Assembly: GCA_930633495.1 (NCBI GenBank)
Contig: CAKNFJ010000001.1
Coordinates: 5,078,541-5,142,540, forward strand
Direction: 5' to 3'
Length of the DNA stretch: 64,000 nt
DNA from: Hyphomicrobiales bacterium
Lineage (GTDB): Bacteria > Pseudomonadota > Alphaproteobacteria > Rhizobiales > Beijerinckiaceae
A program made the translations under genes and the position numbers. The notes beneath the pieces were generated by a model, which saw only the letters and a list, made by a program, of their open reading frames with translations, searched no databases and had not been told where the DNA came from. Below, piece by piece: positions 51,405 through 60,481 of the stretch (within the stretch, counting starts at the first letter, position 1; each line of letters begins with the position of its first letter).

Positions 51405-52766
51405 ATGCACGCTCAAGCGACTGCGATCGTCCACACCGAAGGCGAATCCAATACCTCCGCGGCGCGCAGCGACTGGGCCGCCGGCATCGGGGACGCAGGA
51501 ACGCGCGCTTTGCTCGCACGCGACTCCGCTGCCTTCCTGCACCAGAGCCTGTCGAGCCCCTGCCTTTCCGCCATCGCCAAGGCCGAGGGCATCTGGATCG
51601 AGGACACGATGGGGCGTCGCTACATGGATTTCCATGGCAATAGCGTCCATCATATCGGCTACGGCCACCCGCGCCTGAAGGAGGCGGTCAAGGCGCAGCT
51701 CGACGAGCTCTGCTTCGCCCCGCGCCGCTTCACCTGCGAGCCCGCGGTCGAATTGGCCGAGACGCTCGGGCGGCTGGCGCCGGGAGACCTCGGCAAGGTG
51801 CTCTTCACCACCGGCGGCTCGGATGCGATCGAGGTGGCGCTTCGGCTCGCCCGCGCCGCGACCGGCCGCTTCAAGACCCTGTCCTTCTGGGATGCCTTCC
51901 ACGGCGCGGGCTTCGGCGCCTCCAGCGTCGGCGGCGAAGCGACGTTCCGTTCCGGCATCGCCGGCCCGCTTTTGCCGGGTGCGGAGCATGTCGCGCCATG
52001 GGGGAACCGGAACTGCGCCTATGGCCATGACAATCTGGAGGATTCCGCGCGGGCCTGCGCCAAGATGATCTCCTATGTGCTGGCGCGGGAAGGGGACGTT
52101 GCGGCCGTAGTCGCCGAGCCGATGCGGGCGACGCCTTATCCGCCTGCGCCCGGCTTCTGGAAGAGCGTGCGCGAGGCCTGCGACCAGCATGGCACGCTCT
52201 TGATCTTCGACGAGATCCCGACCGGGCTCGGCAAGACCGGGCGCTTCTTCGCGCATGAGCATGACGGGGTTGAGCCTGATATGGTCGTGCTCGGCAAGGC
52301 GCTCGGCGGTGGCATCCTGCCCATCGCCGCTGTGGTGGCGCGGCGCGATCTCGACGTGGCGGGAGGCTATGCCATCGGCCACTACACCCATGAGAAGAAC
52401 CCGGTCACCACCCGCGCGGCACTGACGACGATCAACATCATCCGCGAGGAGGGGCTGACGGAGCGGGCCGCCGAACTCGGCGCCTATGCGATGGAGCGCC
52501 TGCGGAACTTCGGCGAAAGCTGCCCCGCCGTCGGCGATGTGCGCGGACGCGGGCTGCTGTTCGGGGTCGAACTCGTCTCCGATCGCGATGCCTGGACGCC
52601 GGATAACGGGCTGGCCGAGCGCGCCTATTACCGCTGCCTGGAGGCTGGGCTCAGCTTCAAGATCAGCCAGGGCAATGTGCTGACCCTGTCGCCGCCGATG
52701 GTGATCTCGCGGGCCGATCTGGAACGCGCGCTCGGCATCGTCGAGCAGGCGATCCTCGCGGGCTGA
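51405..52766 (+). CDS. pbfA: Class III PLP enzyme, PbfA-type (R)-1-hydroxy-2-aminoethylphosphonate ammonia-lyase
   Basis: A 453-residue class III aminotransferase-fold protein. Stretches FLHQSLSSPCLSAIAKAEG, YMDFHGNSVHHIGYGHPR, LCFAPRRFTCEPAVELAE and FWDAFHGAGFGASSVGGEA are, as I recall the family, the pattern of PbfA. VLGKALGGGILPIAAVVA holds the PLP Lys. PbfA is described as eliminating ammonia from (R)-1-hydroxy-AEP to give phosphonoacetaldehyde, which PhnY and PhnA here could then degrade. It overlaps the dehydrogenase gene by TGATG. An unrelated transaminase role cannot be excluded, but locus and sequence agree. Confidence 0.75.
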   Translation: MHAQATAIVHTEGESNTSAARSDWAAGIGDAGTRALLARDSAAFLHQSLSSPCLSAIAKAEGIWIEDTMGRRYMDFHGNSVHHIGYGHPRLKEAVKAQLDELCFAPRRFTCEPAVELAETLGRLAPGDLGKVLFTTGGSDAIEVALRLARAATGRFKTLSFWDAFHGAGFGASSVGGEATFRSGIAGPLLPGAEHVAPWGNRNCAYGHDNLEDSARACAKMISYVLAREGDVAAVVAEPMRATPYPPAPGFWKSVREACDQHGTLLIFDEIPTGLGKTGRFFAHEHDGVEPDMVVLGKALGGGILPIAAVVARRDLDVAGGYAIGHYTHEKNPVTTRAALTTINIIREEGLTERAAELGAYAMERLRNFGESCPAVGDVRGRGLLFGVELVSDRDAWTPDNGLAERAYYRCLEAGLSFKISQGNVLTLSPPMVISRADLERALGIVEQAILAG

Positions 52767-53788
52767 TGAGGATGACGATGAAGGCCGTCAGGACCGATCG
52801 CGAACTGGAATGCCCTGAGATCGATGCCGGGCTGAGGGCTCGCGGCATAGACCTCGTCACCCTGCCGGACGGCATTTCGGAGGAATCTTTGATGCGGGAG
52901 GTGGCCGACGCCGACCTCCTGCTGATGTGCTACACGCCGGTCACCGCACGGGTGCTCGCGGCGGCGCCCAAACTCAAGGGCATCGTCAAATACGGCGTCG
53001 GCATCGACGCGATCGACATCCCCGCCGCTATCGCGCGTGGTATCCCGGTCGTCAACGTGCCCGAATATGCCGAGGAGACGGTCGCGGAAGGCGCCTTCGC
53101 TTTGATGATCGCGCTGGCGAAACGGATGCCGGAAATCGGCCACGCAATGCAAAACGAGGGCTGGATCTGGCCGGGCGAGCGCTGGCTCGGCCGCGACATT
53201 GCCGGCGCAACGCTGGGGCTGGTCGGAACCGGCAAGATCGGCCGCAGCATGGCGCGGATGGCGGGGCAGGGGTTCCGCGCGCAGGTTCTTGGCTATGATC
53301 CGCATGTCGATGCGGAGACGATGGCTGCCGCCGGGATCGAGAAGGTCGACGACCTCCACGCCATGCTGCGGCAATGCGATCTGGTCTCGCTGCACAGCGT
53401 CCTGAGCGACGCGACCCGCCATATCATTGGCCGGGCGGAGTTGGCCTGTCTCAAGCGCAATGCCATTCTCGTCAATGTCTCGCGCGGTGCGCTGATCGAC
53501 GAGGCGGCGCTGGTCGAGGCGGTACTCGCCGGGCGGCTCGGCGGCGTCGGACTCGACGTTTACAGCCAGGAGCCGCTCGCCCTGCAGGGACACCCGCTCA
53601 GCCCCTTGTTTGGTCGCAACGACGTCATCCTGTTCCCGCACCTGACCTTCTTCACCATCGAGGCGATGCGGCGGCTCTCGGACGACACGCTGGCGCGCTG
53701 TTTCGAGATATTGGACGGCCTGCCCGTGCAAATCCGCTCGCAGGATCCGCGCCTGCGGGCGCAGACGCGGAATGTCGCCTTCGCCTGA
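52766..53788 (+). CDS. D-isomer-specific 2-hydroxyacid dehydrogenase beside pbfA
   Basis: A 340-residue NAD-dependent dehydrogenase. The Rossmann motif GLVGTGKIGRSMARM and the catalytic Arg (LVNVSRGALID), Glu (DVYSQEPLAL) and His (LFPHLTFFT) are all present. Closest in character to PGDH/PtxD-type enzymes, it oxidises or reduces a 2-hydroxyacid. Its first ATG overlaps the pbfA stop; ATGs at 52772 and 52778 are alternatives, the last with GAGG upstream. Coupling to pbfA suggests a phosphonate substrate such as a hydroxyphosphonate, but no specific substrate can be read from sequence. Confidence 0.85.
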   Translation: MRMTMKAVRTDRELECPEIDAGLRARGIDLVTLPDGISEESLMREVADADLLLMCYTPVTARVLAAAPKLKGIVKYGVGIDAIDIPAAIARGIPVVNVPEYAEETVAEGAFALMIALAKRMPEIGHAMQNEGWIWPGERWLGRDIAGATLGLVGTGKIGRSMARMAGQGFRAQVLGYDPHVDAETMAAAGIEKVDDLHAMLRQCDLVSLHSVLSDATRHIIGRAELACLKRNAILVNVSRGALIDEAALVEAVLAGRLGGVGLDVYSQEPLALQGHPLSPLFGRNDVILFPHLTFFTIEAMRRLSDDTLARCFEILDGLPVQIRSQDPRLRAQTRNVAFA

Positions 53789-53827
53789 GAGCGGGCAAAA
53801 CCCCTCCCATGCTCCCGAAAGGTGCGG

Positions 53828-53854
53828 GTCATCCCGGGTCAAGCCCGGGATGAC
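53828..53854. repeat. Hairpin repeat at the 3' ends of convergent genes
   Basis: GTCATCCCGGG-TCAAG-CCCGGGATGAC is a perfect 11-bp stem with a 5-nt loop, 40 bp past the dehydrogenase stop and 30 bp past the purU stop. The core is shared with the element at 18854-18951. It could double as a bidirectional terminator. Confidence 0.75.
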
Positions 53855-53883
53855 GCCGTGGTTCCGAGGGAAATGCGCCGATC

Positions 53884-54789
53884 CTACCGGAAGATCACCG
53901 TGCGGCGGCCGGCCAGCATCACCCGGCGCTCGACATGCAGCCTGAGCGCCCGCGCCAGCACCACTGCCTCGATGTCGCGGCCTGCGCTGACCAGATCGTC
54001 CGGCGCGAGCGAGTGGTCGGCGCGCCCGACATCCTGGTCGATGATCGGGCCCTCGTCCAAGTCCGAGGTGACGTAATGTGCGGTCGCGCCGATCAGCTTC
54101 ACGCCGCGATCATAGGCCTGGTGATAGGGCTTGGCGCCCTTGAAGCTCGGGAGGAAGGAGTGGTGGATGTTGATCGCCCGGCCGTCGAGCGCGCGGCAGA
54201 GATCGTTCGACAGAACCTGCATGTAGCGCGCCAGCACGACCAGCGAAGAGTTGGTCTCCGCGACGATCTCGAGCAGCCGCGCCTCCTGCTCGGCCTTGGT
54301 GGCGGGTGTGACCGGCAGGTAGTGGAAGGGGATGCCGTAGCTCTGCGCCAGCGCTTCGAAATCGCGATGGTTGGAGACGATGGCCGGGATCTCGATGTTG
54401 AGATTGCCCGTCGCCTGCCGGAACAGCAGGTCGTTCAGGCAATGGCCGAAGCGGGAGACCATCAGGAGCACCCGCGCCGGCGCCGCGGCATCGACCGTAT
54501 CCCAATTCATGCGGAAGGTGCCCGCGATACCGTCGAATTCGCGCTGGAAGGCTGCGTCGTCGAAGTGATCGCCGGTTGCGAAGGCGACGCGCATGAAGAA
54601 GCGCCCGTCGCGCGGATCGCTGAACTGCGCGCTTTCCAGGATGTTGCAGCCATGACGGTAGAGCACGCCGCTGACGGCATGGACGATGCCCGGCCTGTCC
54701 TCGCAGGACAGCGTCAGGATGCGGTCGGGCTTCTGCACCTTGAAGTCCCGCCCCAAGGCGGGGGCATGCGCGGAATGGGCCTCAGTCAT
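53884..54789 (-). CDS. purU: Formyltetrahydrofolate deformylase
   Basis: A 301-residue protein: an ACT domain (RILTLSCEDRPGIVHAVSGV, residues 23-100) and a formyltransferase-fold C-terminal domain with the catalytic NIHHSFLPSFKGAKPYHQAY and TSDLDEGPIIDQD motifs. It hydrolyses 10-formyl-THF to formate and THF. Many Hyphomicrobiales have purU beside demethylating flavoproteins to discharge one-carbon units, and here it follows a DMGDH-like gene on the same strand, with a palindromic repeat between them. Confidence 0.94.
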   Translation of the reverse strand: MTEAHSAHAPALGRDFKVQKPDRILTLSCEDRPGIVHAVSGVLYRHGCNILESAQFSDPRDGRFFMRVAFATGDHFDDAAFQREFDGIAGTFRMNWDTVDAAAPARVLLMVSRFGHCLNDLLFRQATGNLNIEIPAIVSNHRDFEALAQSYGIPFHYLPVTPATKAEQEARLLEIVAETNSSLVVLARYMQVLSNDLCRALDGRAINIHHSFLPSFKGAKPYHQAYDRGVKLIGATAHYVTSDLDEGPIIDQDVGRADHSLAPDDLVSAGRDIEAVVLARALRLHVERRVMLAGRRTVIFR

Positions 54790-54806
54790 GGTCTCGTTTC
54801 TCTAAT

Positions 54807-54852
54807 GCATCGGACCGAAAAGTGGAATCCACTTTTCGGATAAATCCGATGC
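54807..54852. repeat. Nested palindromic repeat between purU and the flavoprotein gene
   Basis: Outer arms GCATCGGA and TCCGATGC enclose an inner palindrome CGAAAAGTGG-AAT-CCACTTTTCG. It lies 18 bp upstream of the purU start and downstream of the flavoprotein stop. CGAAAAGTGG-type dyads recur in rhizobial genomes. In this position it may also modulate read-through into purU. Confidence 0.7.
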
Positions 54853-54904
54853 AACGCCAATGAGATAGATCATCGTTATCGCGCCCTATAGGACGCGCGA
54901 TGAT

Positions 54905-57325
54905 CTAGTGCGCCTTGCGGTCGAGCGGCGCCGCGAGGCTCGCGCTGACCGGAACGGTGGTGCCGGCGAGGTCGATAGACCAGCTCCGCGCATCGAGCCA
55001 AGCCTGGTCGATCGGCTGGTCGCTTTGGGCCCAGCCGAGCGCCACGATGCCATCGAGGCTCGCGCCGAAGGCGGCCGAGGTGATCTCGCCGACGGGCTTG
55101 CCATCCGCAAGGATCGCTTCGCCGCCCCAGGCCATTTGCCCGTTCGGGCGCGGTCCGACAAGAGCGATCAGGCGTTTCGTGCGCGGTGCGGCCTTCGCCG
55201 CGACGAGCGCCTCGCGGCCGAGGAACTCGCCCTTGTTCAGCTTGACCGCGAAGCCGAGCCCGGCCTCGTAGGGATTGACGTCCGGCGTCAGTTCGCGGCC
55301 CCAGGCACGGAAACCCTTCTCGATGCGTAAGGAATCGACGGCGTAATAGCCGGCATCGATGAGCCCGAGATCGGCCCCGGCTTCGTGAAGCGTGTCGTAG
55401 ATCGCGGCGGTGAACTCGGCGGGGACGTAGAGCTCGAAACCGTCGCCCAGATAGGAGCGGCGGCAGGCCCAGCTCGTGGCATAGCCGATCGTGATCTTGC
55501 GGATCGCGTTGGCCGGGAAATCGGCGAGGTCGAAGGAGGTCGGCGAGAGGCGGGCCAGGATCTCGGGGACCTTCGGCCCGGCGAGCGAGAGCACGGCGTA
55601 GGACGAGGTCACGTCGGTCAGCGTCACGCCCTCGGGCAACTGGCGCCTGATCCAGTGGGCGTCGCGCGTCGCCTGTGCGGTGCCGGTGAGCAGGAGATAG
55701 GTGTCGGGCGCGATCCGGGCGGCGGTGAGGTCGCTCTCGAACGTACCTCGCGCATTGAGCAGCGCCGTGTAGACGGAGGTGCCGACCGGCACGGCGACAT
55801 CGTTCGCGGCGAGGCGCTGCAACGCCGCTTCGGCCTTGGGGCCTTGCAGCAGGAACTTGGCGAAGCTGGACATATCGACGAGCCCGGCCGCCTCGCGGCA
55901 GGCGCGATGCTCGGCCGCGACGGTCTCGAACCAGTTCTGCGGGCCGAAGGAATAGCCGATCGTGCGCTCGTCCTCGGAGCGGGCGAAGTAGTTGGCGCGC
56001 TCCCAGCCCATCTTCGAGCCGAAGACGGCGCCCTTGGCGGCCAGCCGGTCATAGAGCGGCGAGCGGCGGAAGGGGCGGGCGGTGTCGAGCTCGCGGTTCG
56101 GCCAGGGCATGGCGTAATGCAGCCCGAGGGTCTCCTTGATGCGGTCCTTCAGCCAGGCGGGGTTGTTGTTGAAATCGGCGAAGCGGCGGATATCGACCGG
56201 CCAGAGATCGCTCGTCGCCTCGCCCTCGACGATCCATTCGGCGAGCGCCCGGCCGGCGCCGCCGGCGGACGCGATACCCATCGAGTTGAAGCCGGCACCG
56301 ACATAGACGCCCGCCACCTCCGGCGCCTCGCCGAGCAGGAAGTTGTTGTCCGGCGTGAAGCTCTCGGGACCGTTGAGGAAGGTCTTGATCTCAGCCGTCT
56401 CCAGCGCCGGCACGCGTTGAAGCGCGTTCTCCATCAGGATGCCGAATTGGTCCCAGTCGTCGGGCAGGAGCTGGAATTCGAAGGGGTAGGGGATGCCGTC
56501 CATGCCCCAGGGCTTCGCGTCCGGCTCGAAGCCGCCCATGACGAGCCCGCCGACCTCTTCCTTGAAGTAGATATAGCCGTCGGGATCGCGCATCACCGGC
56601 AAGTCGGGCGAGACGCCCGCGATCTTGCCGGTGACGATATACATGTGCTCGGCCGAATGCAGAGGCACCGAGACGCCGCACATCTGGCCGACAGTGCGGG
56701 ACCACTGGCCGGCACAGATCACCAGCACCTCGCATTCGACCCGGCCTTGATCGGTCTGGACCGCCTTGACCCGGCCATTCTTCGTCTCGATGCCGGTGAC
56801 GCGGATGCCTTCGCGCACCGTCGCGCCGCTGCTGCGGGCGCCCCGGGCCAGCGCCTGGGTGATGTCGGCCGGATTGGCCTTGCCGTCGCCGGGCAGCCAG
56901 ACGCCGCCGACGAGATCGTCGGTGCGCATCACCGGCCATTTCTCGCCGGCCTCCTTGGCACTCAGCTCCTCGATCTCGACGCCCTGGGCGCGTGCCGCCG
57001 AGATGGTCCGGCGCAGCTGCGTCATCCGCTCCTGCGTCCGCGCGACGGAGACCGAGCCGCAGCGCTTCCAGCCGGTGGCGAGCCCGGTCTCGCTCTCCAG
57101 TGACGCGTAGAGCTCGGTCGAATACCGGATCAGCCGCGTCATGCTCGACTGGCTGCGCAATTGCCCGACGAGGCCCGCCGCGTGCCAGGTCGTGCCGGAG
57201 GAGAGGCGCCCCTGTTCCAACAGCAGCACGTCGCGCCAGCCGAGCTTGGTCAGGTGATAGGCGACCGAGCAGCCGATGATGCCGCCGCCGATGATGACGA
57301 CACGGGATTGGGTGGGAATGGACAT
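54905..57325 (-). CDS. FAD-dependent demethylating dehydrogenase with GcvT domain (DMGDH/SARDH-like)
   Basis: An 806-residue fusion. The N-terminal DAO-type FAD domain has VVIIGGGIIGCSVAYHL and SSGTTWHAAGLVGQLRS, whose His is the covalent FAD site in dimethylglycine and sarcosine dehydrogenases. A central FAO_M region is followed by a C-terminal GcvT/aminomethyltransferase domain (GLVDMSSFAKFLLQGPKAE, YYAVDSLRIEKGFRAWG). It oxidises an N-methyl amine and passes the methylene group to THF. It lies between a DeoR gene and purU. Dimethylglycine or sarcosine is the default substrate; an N-methylated aminophosphonate is a locus-based alternative. Confidence 0.88.
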   Translation of the reverse strand: MSIPTQSRVVIIGGGIIGCSVAYHLTKLGWRDVLLLEQGRLSSGTTWHAAGLVGQLRSQSSMTRLIRYSTELYASLESETGLATGWKRCGSVSVARTQERMTQLRRTISAARAQGVEIEELSAKEAGEKWPVMRTDDLVGGVWLPGDGKANPADITQALARGARSSGATVREGIRVTGIETKNGRVKAVQTDQGRVECEVLVICAGQWSRTVGQMCGVSVPLHSAEHMYIVTGKIAGVSPDLPVMRDPDGYIYFKEEVGGLVMGGFEPDAKPWGMDGIPYPFEFQLLPDDWDQFGILMENALQRVPALETAEIKTFLNGPESFTPDNNFLLGEAPEVAGVYVGAGFNSMGIASAGGAGRALAEWIVEGEATSDLWPVDIRRFADFNNNPAWLKDRIKETLGLHYAMPWPNRELDTARPFRRSPLYDRLAAKGAVFGSKMGWERANYFARSEDERTIGYSFGPQNWFETVAAEHRACREAAGLVDMSSFAKFLLQGPKAEAALQRLAANDVAVPVGTSVYTALLNARGTFESDLTAARIAPDTYLLLTGTAQATRDAHWIRRQLPEGVTLTDVTSSYAVLSLAGPKVPEILARLSPTSFDLADFPANAIRKITIGYATSWACRRSYLGDGFELYVPAEFTAAIYDTLHEAGADLGLIDAGYYAVDSLRIEKGFRAWGRELTPDVNPYEAGLGFAVKLNKGEFLGREALVAAKAAPRTKRLIALVGPRPNGQMAWGGEAILADGKPVGEITSAAFGASLDGIVALGWAQSDQPIDQAWLDARSWSIDLAGTTVPVSASLAAPLDRKAH

Positions 57326-57399
57326 GAGCGCCTCCGCGATGGAAGGCAGCTTAGCGAGCTGAATTCATAAAACAACAAAAAACCACAAAAACAGTCAAA

Positions 57400-58170
57400 T
57401 TACGAAACGAGCAGGCGCACTCTGTTTTCGGTCAGTTTCGAAGCGATGGGGGCCGGCGGAAGGCGGTCGACCAGCAACCCCGCGAAGGGCTCGCCGGTGC
57501 CGATCCGGCTGGGCAGGACAAGCCCGAACTTGCTGCTGTCGGCCATCATGAAACCCTGCTCGGCGGCGCTCAGCAGCGCGCTTCGGATGGCCGCTCCGGC
57601 GCGGGTGTAGTCGGTCAGGCGCCCTTCTGCATCGACGCCGCCGACGCTGACGAAGGAAAAATCGGCCGAAAGCCGCGCGATGGCCCGCAGGGTCTCAGGC
57701 CCGGTGGTCGCATCCTCGTTGCGGTCGAACTCACCGCCGATCAGGAAGACGCGGGCGCCCGGGAGCTGGCTCGCCAGCCGCGCGTTCTCAAGCGATGTCG
57801 TGTGCACGACCAGCCGTTCGCAGCCGGAGCGGGCGAGCGCGCGCGCCACGGCCTCCGTTGTCGTGCCCGAATCGAGCAGCACGGTCATGCCGTTGCCGAC
57901 AAGCGAGGCGGCAAGGCCGGCGATCGCCTCCTTGCCGGTGCGGTTCACCGTGCGGCGGTTGACGAAAGGGGCTTCCGACCGTTCGTTGCGGAGCGCGCCG
58001 CCGTGGACGACCGAAAGATGTCCCTCGGCCGAGAGGGCTTTCAGATCGCGCCGGATGGTCTCGCGCGAGACGTCGAGCGACCGGGCGAGCTCCTCCACGG
58101 TGACGGTTTCCGTCCTGTCGAGCTCTGCCAGGATGGCCCGATGCCGGCGGGCCGCAATCTCGCGTGTCAT
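57400..58170 (-). CDS. DeoR/GlpR-family transcriptional regulator
   Basis: A 256-residue DeoR-type protein: HTH (RHRAILAELDRTETVTVEEL, then SLDVSRETIRRDLKALSAEG) and a sugar-phosphate-isomerase-like sensor domain (VLLDSGTTTEAVARALA, VFLIGGEFDRNEDATTG, DSSKFG). It heads the DeoR-flavoprotein-purU run on the minus strand. The 74-bp gap before the flavoprotein has a T/A-rich stretch (TTTTTGTGG, TTTTTTGTTG on the minus strand) that could be its operator. The effector would usually be a phosphorylated metabolite. Confidence 0.9.
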   Translation of the reverse strand: MTREIAARRHRAILAELDRTETVTVEELARSLDVSRETIRRDLKALSAEGHLSVVHGGALRNERSEAPFVNRRTVNRTGKEAIAGLAASLVGNGMTVLLDSGTTTEAVARALARSGCERLVVHTTSLENARLASQLPGARVFLIGGEFDRNEDATTGPETLRAIARLSADFSFVSVGGVDAEGRLTDYTRAGAAIRSALLSAAEQGFMMADSSKFGLVLPSRIGTGEPFAGLLVDRLPPAPIASKLTENRVRLLVS

Positions 58171-58382
58171 GGGGATGAGGTCATCGGCGTGTCTGTCGCG
58201 GTCCGGGACAGTATGAGGCGCGGCCTAGACTTGTAAACGGGCCGCGCGCAGCGGTGCCGCCAGGATCGGCAAAAGCTCGGAAGGCGAGACCATGCGCGTG
58301 GCAGGAGCCCGGTTCCCTTGTGGATGACGCAGTGTAGCGGCGGGAGGCGATCGAGGTCCGAGGAAGATCCGAGCTTCTGGGC

Positions 58383-59357
58383 TTACGAGGACGAACCGGA
58401 CGTCAATGGCGCGGCGGCACTTGCCGGAACCGTCTCGCGCGCAGGCGCATTATTCCGCGACAATCCACGAGTTCGCGCCCATGACCCATTCCCGGAAAGC
58501 CGCGCGTCGTTCTGAGTGTCGGGAGCGATTCCGATCTCGACGTAGCCTTCGGCGATGAGGGCGAGCAGCTCCTCCGTGTAGGCGATCCGGCGCGCCGTCG
58601 AGACGATCTGGTCCCGGAAGCGGTACGGATGGTTGAAGGTGAGGATCGCCTGGAAATCCTTGAGGATCAGCTCGCCGATGAACTCCTCGAAATAGGTATC
58701 CATCTTCTGGCGCAGGCTCTGCGATTCGATCAGGGACTTCCTGATGCGCTTCAGGTCGGAGAGGATCGCGCGCAGAGTCTTCACGAACTGGTCGGCCTGG
58801 ACTCGAGCCTCGCGAAGCGCGTGCACGGCCGTCGACCTCGCCTTCTCCGGGCTGCGCTCGGCGACAAGGCCCTCTACAAGCTCGAGGCTGGTCTTGATGT
58901 GGACGACCAAGCCGCCGAACCGCTGCGAAACATCGGACTTGAGACTCGAGAGCCGCTGAACGACGAGCAACGCTCCCATCGGCATGTCGACCGTGGTCCT
59001 GAGGCCGTATTCCTCCTCCTCGAGCCAACCAGTCCGAACCAATCCTTGGTAGACCTGACTGGCTGCTCTCAGAACCCGATCGCCGGTTTCGCCGCCGTTT
59101 CCAGCAAACCTGAGCCTCCGGCGGCCTTTCGAAACGAGTTCGGGTAAACCCTCGCTGGGATCCTCCTCGTCGAGCAACAGCTCCGGCTGACGCGCAACGA
59201 GATCATAGACGGCGTGAGTAATCTCCTGCGGAGTCGGAAAAATCGCGCCTGACGAGAAGAAGCGATCGTGAACCTCGAGCAGCGCCGCTTCGTATAGGAA
59301 GCGGTGCTTGCGTGAGAATATTAGGAACGCATCGTCGCTAAGGTAGCGGAAGAGCAT
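58383..59357 (-). pseudogene. jetA: Wadjet JetA-like protein, C-terminally truncated
   Basis: The 324-residue frame reads as the N-terminal 280 or so residues of JetA (about 450-500 in intact systems): LFRYLSDDAFLIFSRKHR, LEEEEYGLRTTVDMPMGALL, and a long helical segment (VKTLRAILSDLKRIRKSLIE, QKMDTYFEEFIGELILKDF). Beyond about residue 284 (near 58505) it becomes low-complexity Ser/Ala-rich sequence, probably flanking DNA read in frame. JetB, JetC and JetD, which should follow, are absent; the DeoR gene comes next. JetA is the kleisin-like subunit of a condensin-type anti-plasmid complex, so this remnant should be inactive. Confidence 0.65.
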
Positions 59358-60195
59358 GGTACGGTTAGCCAGACGGCCGTATCAAATGACTGAGGATATT
59401 GCTCATCTCCCGCGCCTCCTGACAGCCGGCCACTTGGGCAATTCCTGTGCTACATTGGTCCGCTCGCCGACATCGGAGCGTTCGTTGAGATCGGATTCGG
59501 CAAAGGCTGCCGATGAGTTCTCCATCTCCCCCCCTCGATGTTGCCTCGCCTTTGGGCAAGAGGCGTGCGGAAACGTTGTAAGACCTCTAGGCCTTCGCGC
59601 CGCGCGTGTCCGGCCATTGTTTCCGAGACGAATCCTTCTGGCAACGTCCGCCAATGGATTTCGAATGCTCTTTTCGTCTACGAGTGTCCCGCAGCAATCC
59701 ATTTCTGAGGGAGGTGCCGACCTTGGGCCCAGACGCCGAGCTTGCCTTGGTTCCCAGAAAAGCCGTGAGGGATTCCACTTCTCGATCGATCGCCGCCTTA
59801 ACAGGAGAAAAGCAGTATACCGCTTCTATTCTAGCGAAACACTTGGAGCTTCAAGGTGAACGTGGCTCTGGCCGCTGGGAATCCGCGATAGTTAGGCCCC
59901 ACTAAACAGCCTCGCATTGGCGTCTAGAGCTGCCTCGAAGGTCTCGCGGGCTTCAACCAACGCCGTCTCGTAAACATCAAGGAGGCTGCCTGAAATCCAG
60001 CGGCGGGGAGAAAGATCTTCCGGCCGCCCACATCAAACTAGCGAGAGGCAGCCTATCAAATCGGGCAGCTACCCGGTCCTGCCCGGCGTAGCGACTTGAC
60101 GGGGAGCGCGACCGGGCGATCCCAAACCTGCCGACAAGAGCGGCAGCCGCTTTCCCAACAGGTCAAGCCTCGCGTCGCCCGTCAGGAGAAGCATC
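59358..60195. other. 838-bp region with no clear intact gene
   Basis: This lies between the divergent jetA remnant and the epoxide-hydrolase-like fragment. Several open frames exist, but none has family-like sequence or a good start. A minus-strand frame ending in TAA at 59892 (open from about 60028) reads WISGSLLDVYETALVEARET then FEAALDANARLFSGA, which looks like the end of a real protein whose 5' part is missing. Base composition is less GC-rich than the core genes. I read the region as debris of an accessory island. Confidence 0.4.
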
Positions 60196-60368
60196 ATGTC
60201 ATCTGCCAATATAGAAATCGGACGGCGCAAGTTCCTCGCGACGTCACTGGCCGGCGCGGTCGCCATCGGTCTGCCACGAGTTGCCGCGGCGGAGTCCGTC
60301 CCTGCCTCGGGAAACGCGGCGGTGCGGCCGTTCAGGATCAGCATTCCCGAGGCGGCGCTCGCCGAGAT
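60196..60368 (+). pseudogene. Tat-exported epoxide-hydrolase-like protein, 5' fragment cut by IS21
   Basis: AGGAGAAG 4 nt before the ATG marks a genuine start. The first 57 codons give a twin-arginine signal (GRRKFLATSLAGAVAIGL, then AAAES) and the start of the epoxide hydrolase N-terminal domain (VRPFRISIPEAALAEI). Coding stops at the left end of the IS21-family element; the frame runs ten codons into the IS before a stop at 60399. The rest of the gene is not found on the far side of the IS. Confidence 0.7.
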
Positions 60369-60481
60369 TGTTGATTTCCGTCGAGAATTGACCCGTTAGG
60401 CGGGGATTTTTCCATCGAGAATTGACCCATGTTTTGACCACGTCTCACGCGGGCTATGCGGGGGACCTCGGAGTGATCGAC

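Noticed and set aside
58318..58515. 65-codon + strand frame over the jetA tail
   Set aside because: No ribosome site and no family likeness; likely chance.
59356..59859. 167-codon + strand frame beside jetA
   Set aside because: Low-complexity translation, no start signal and no recognisable domain.
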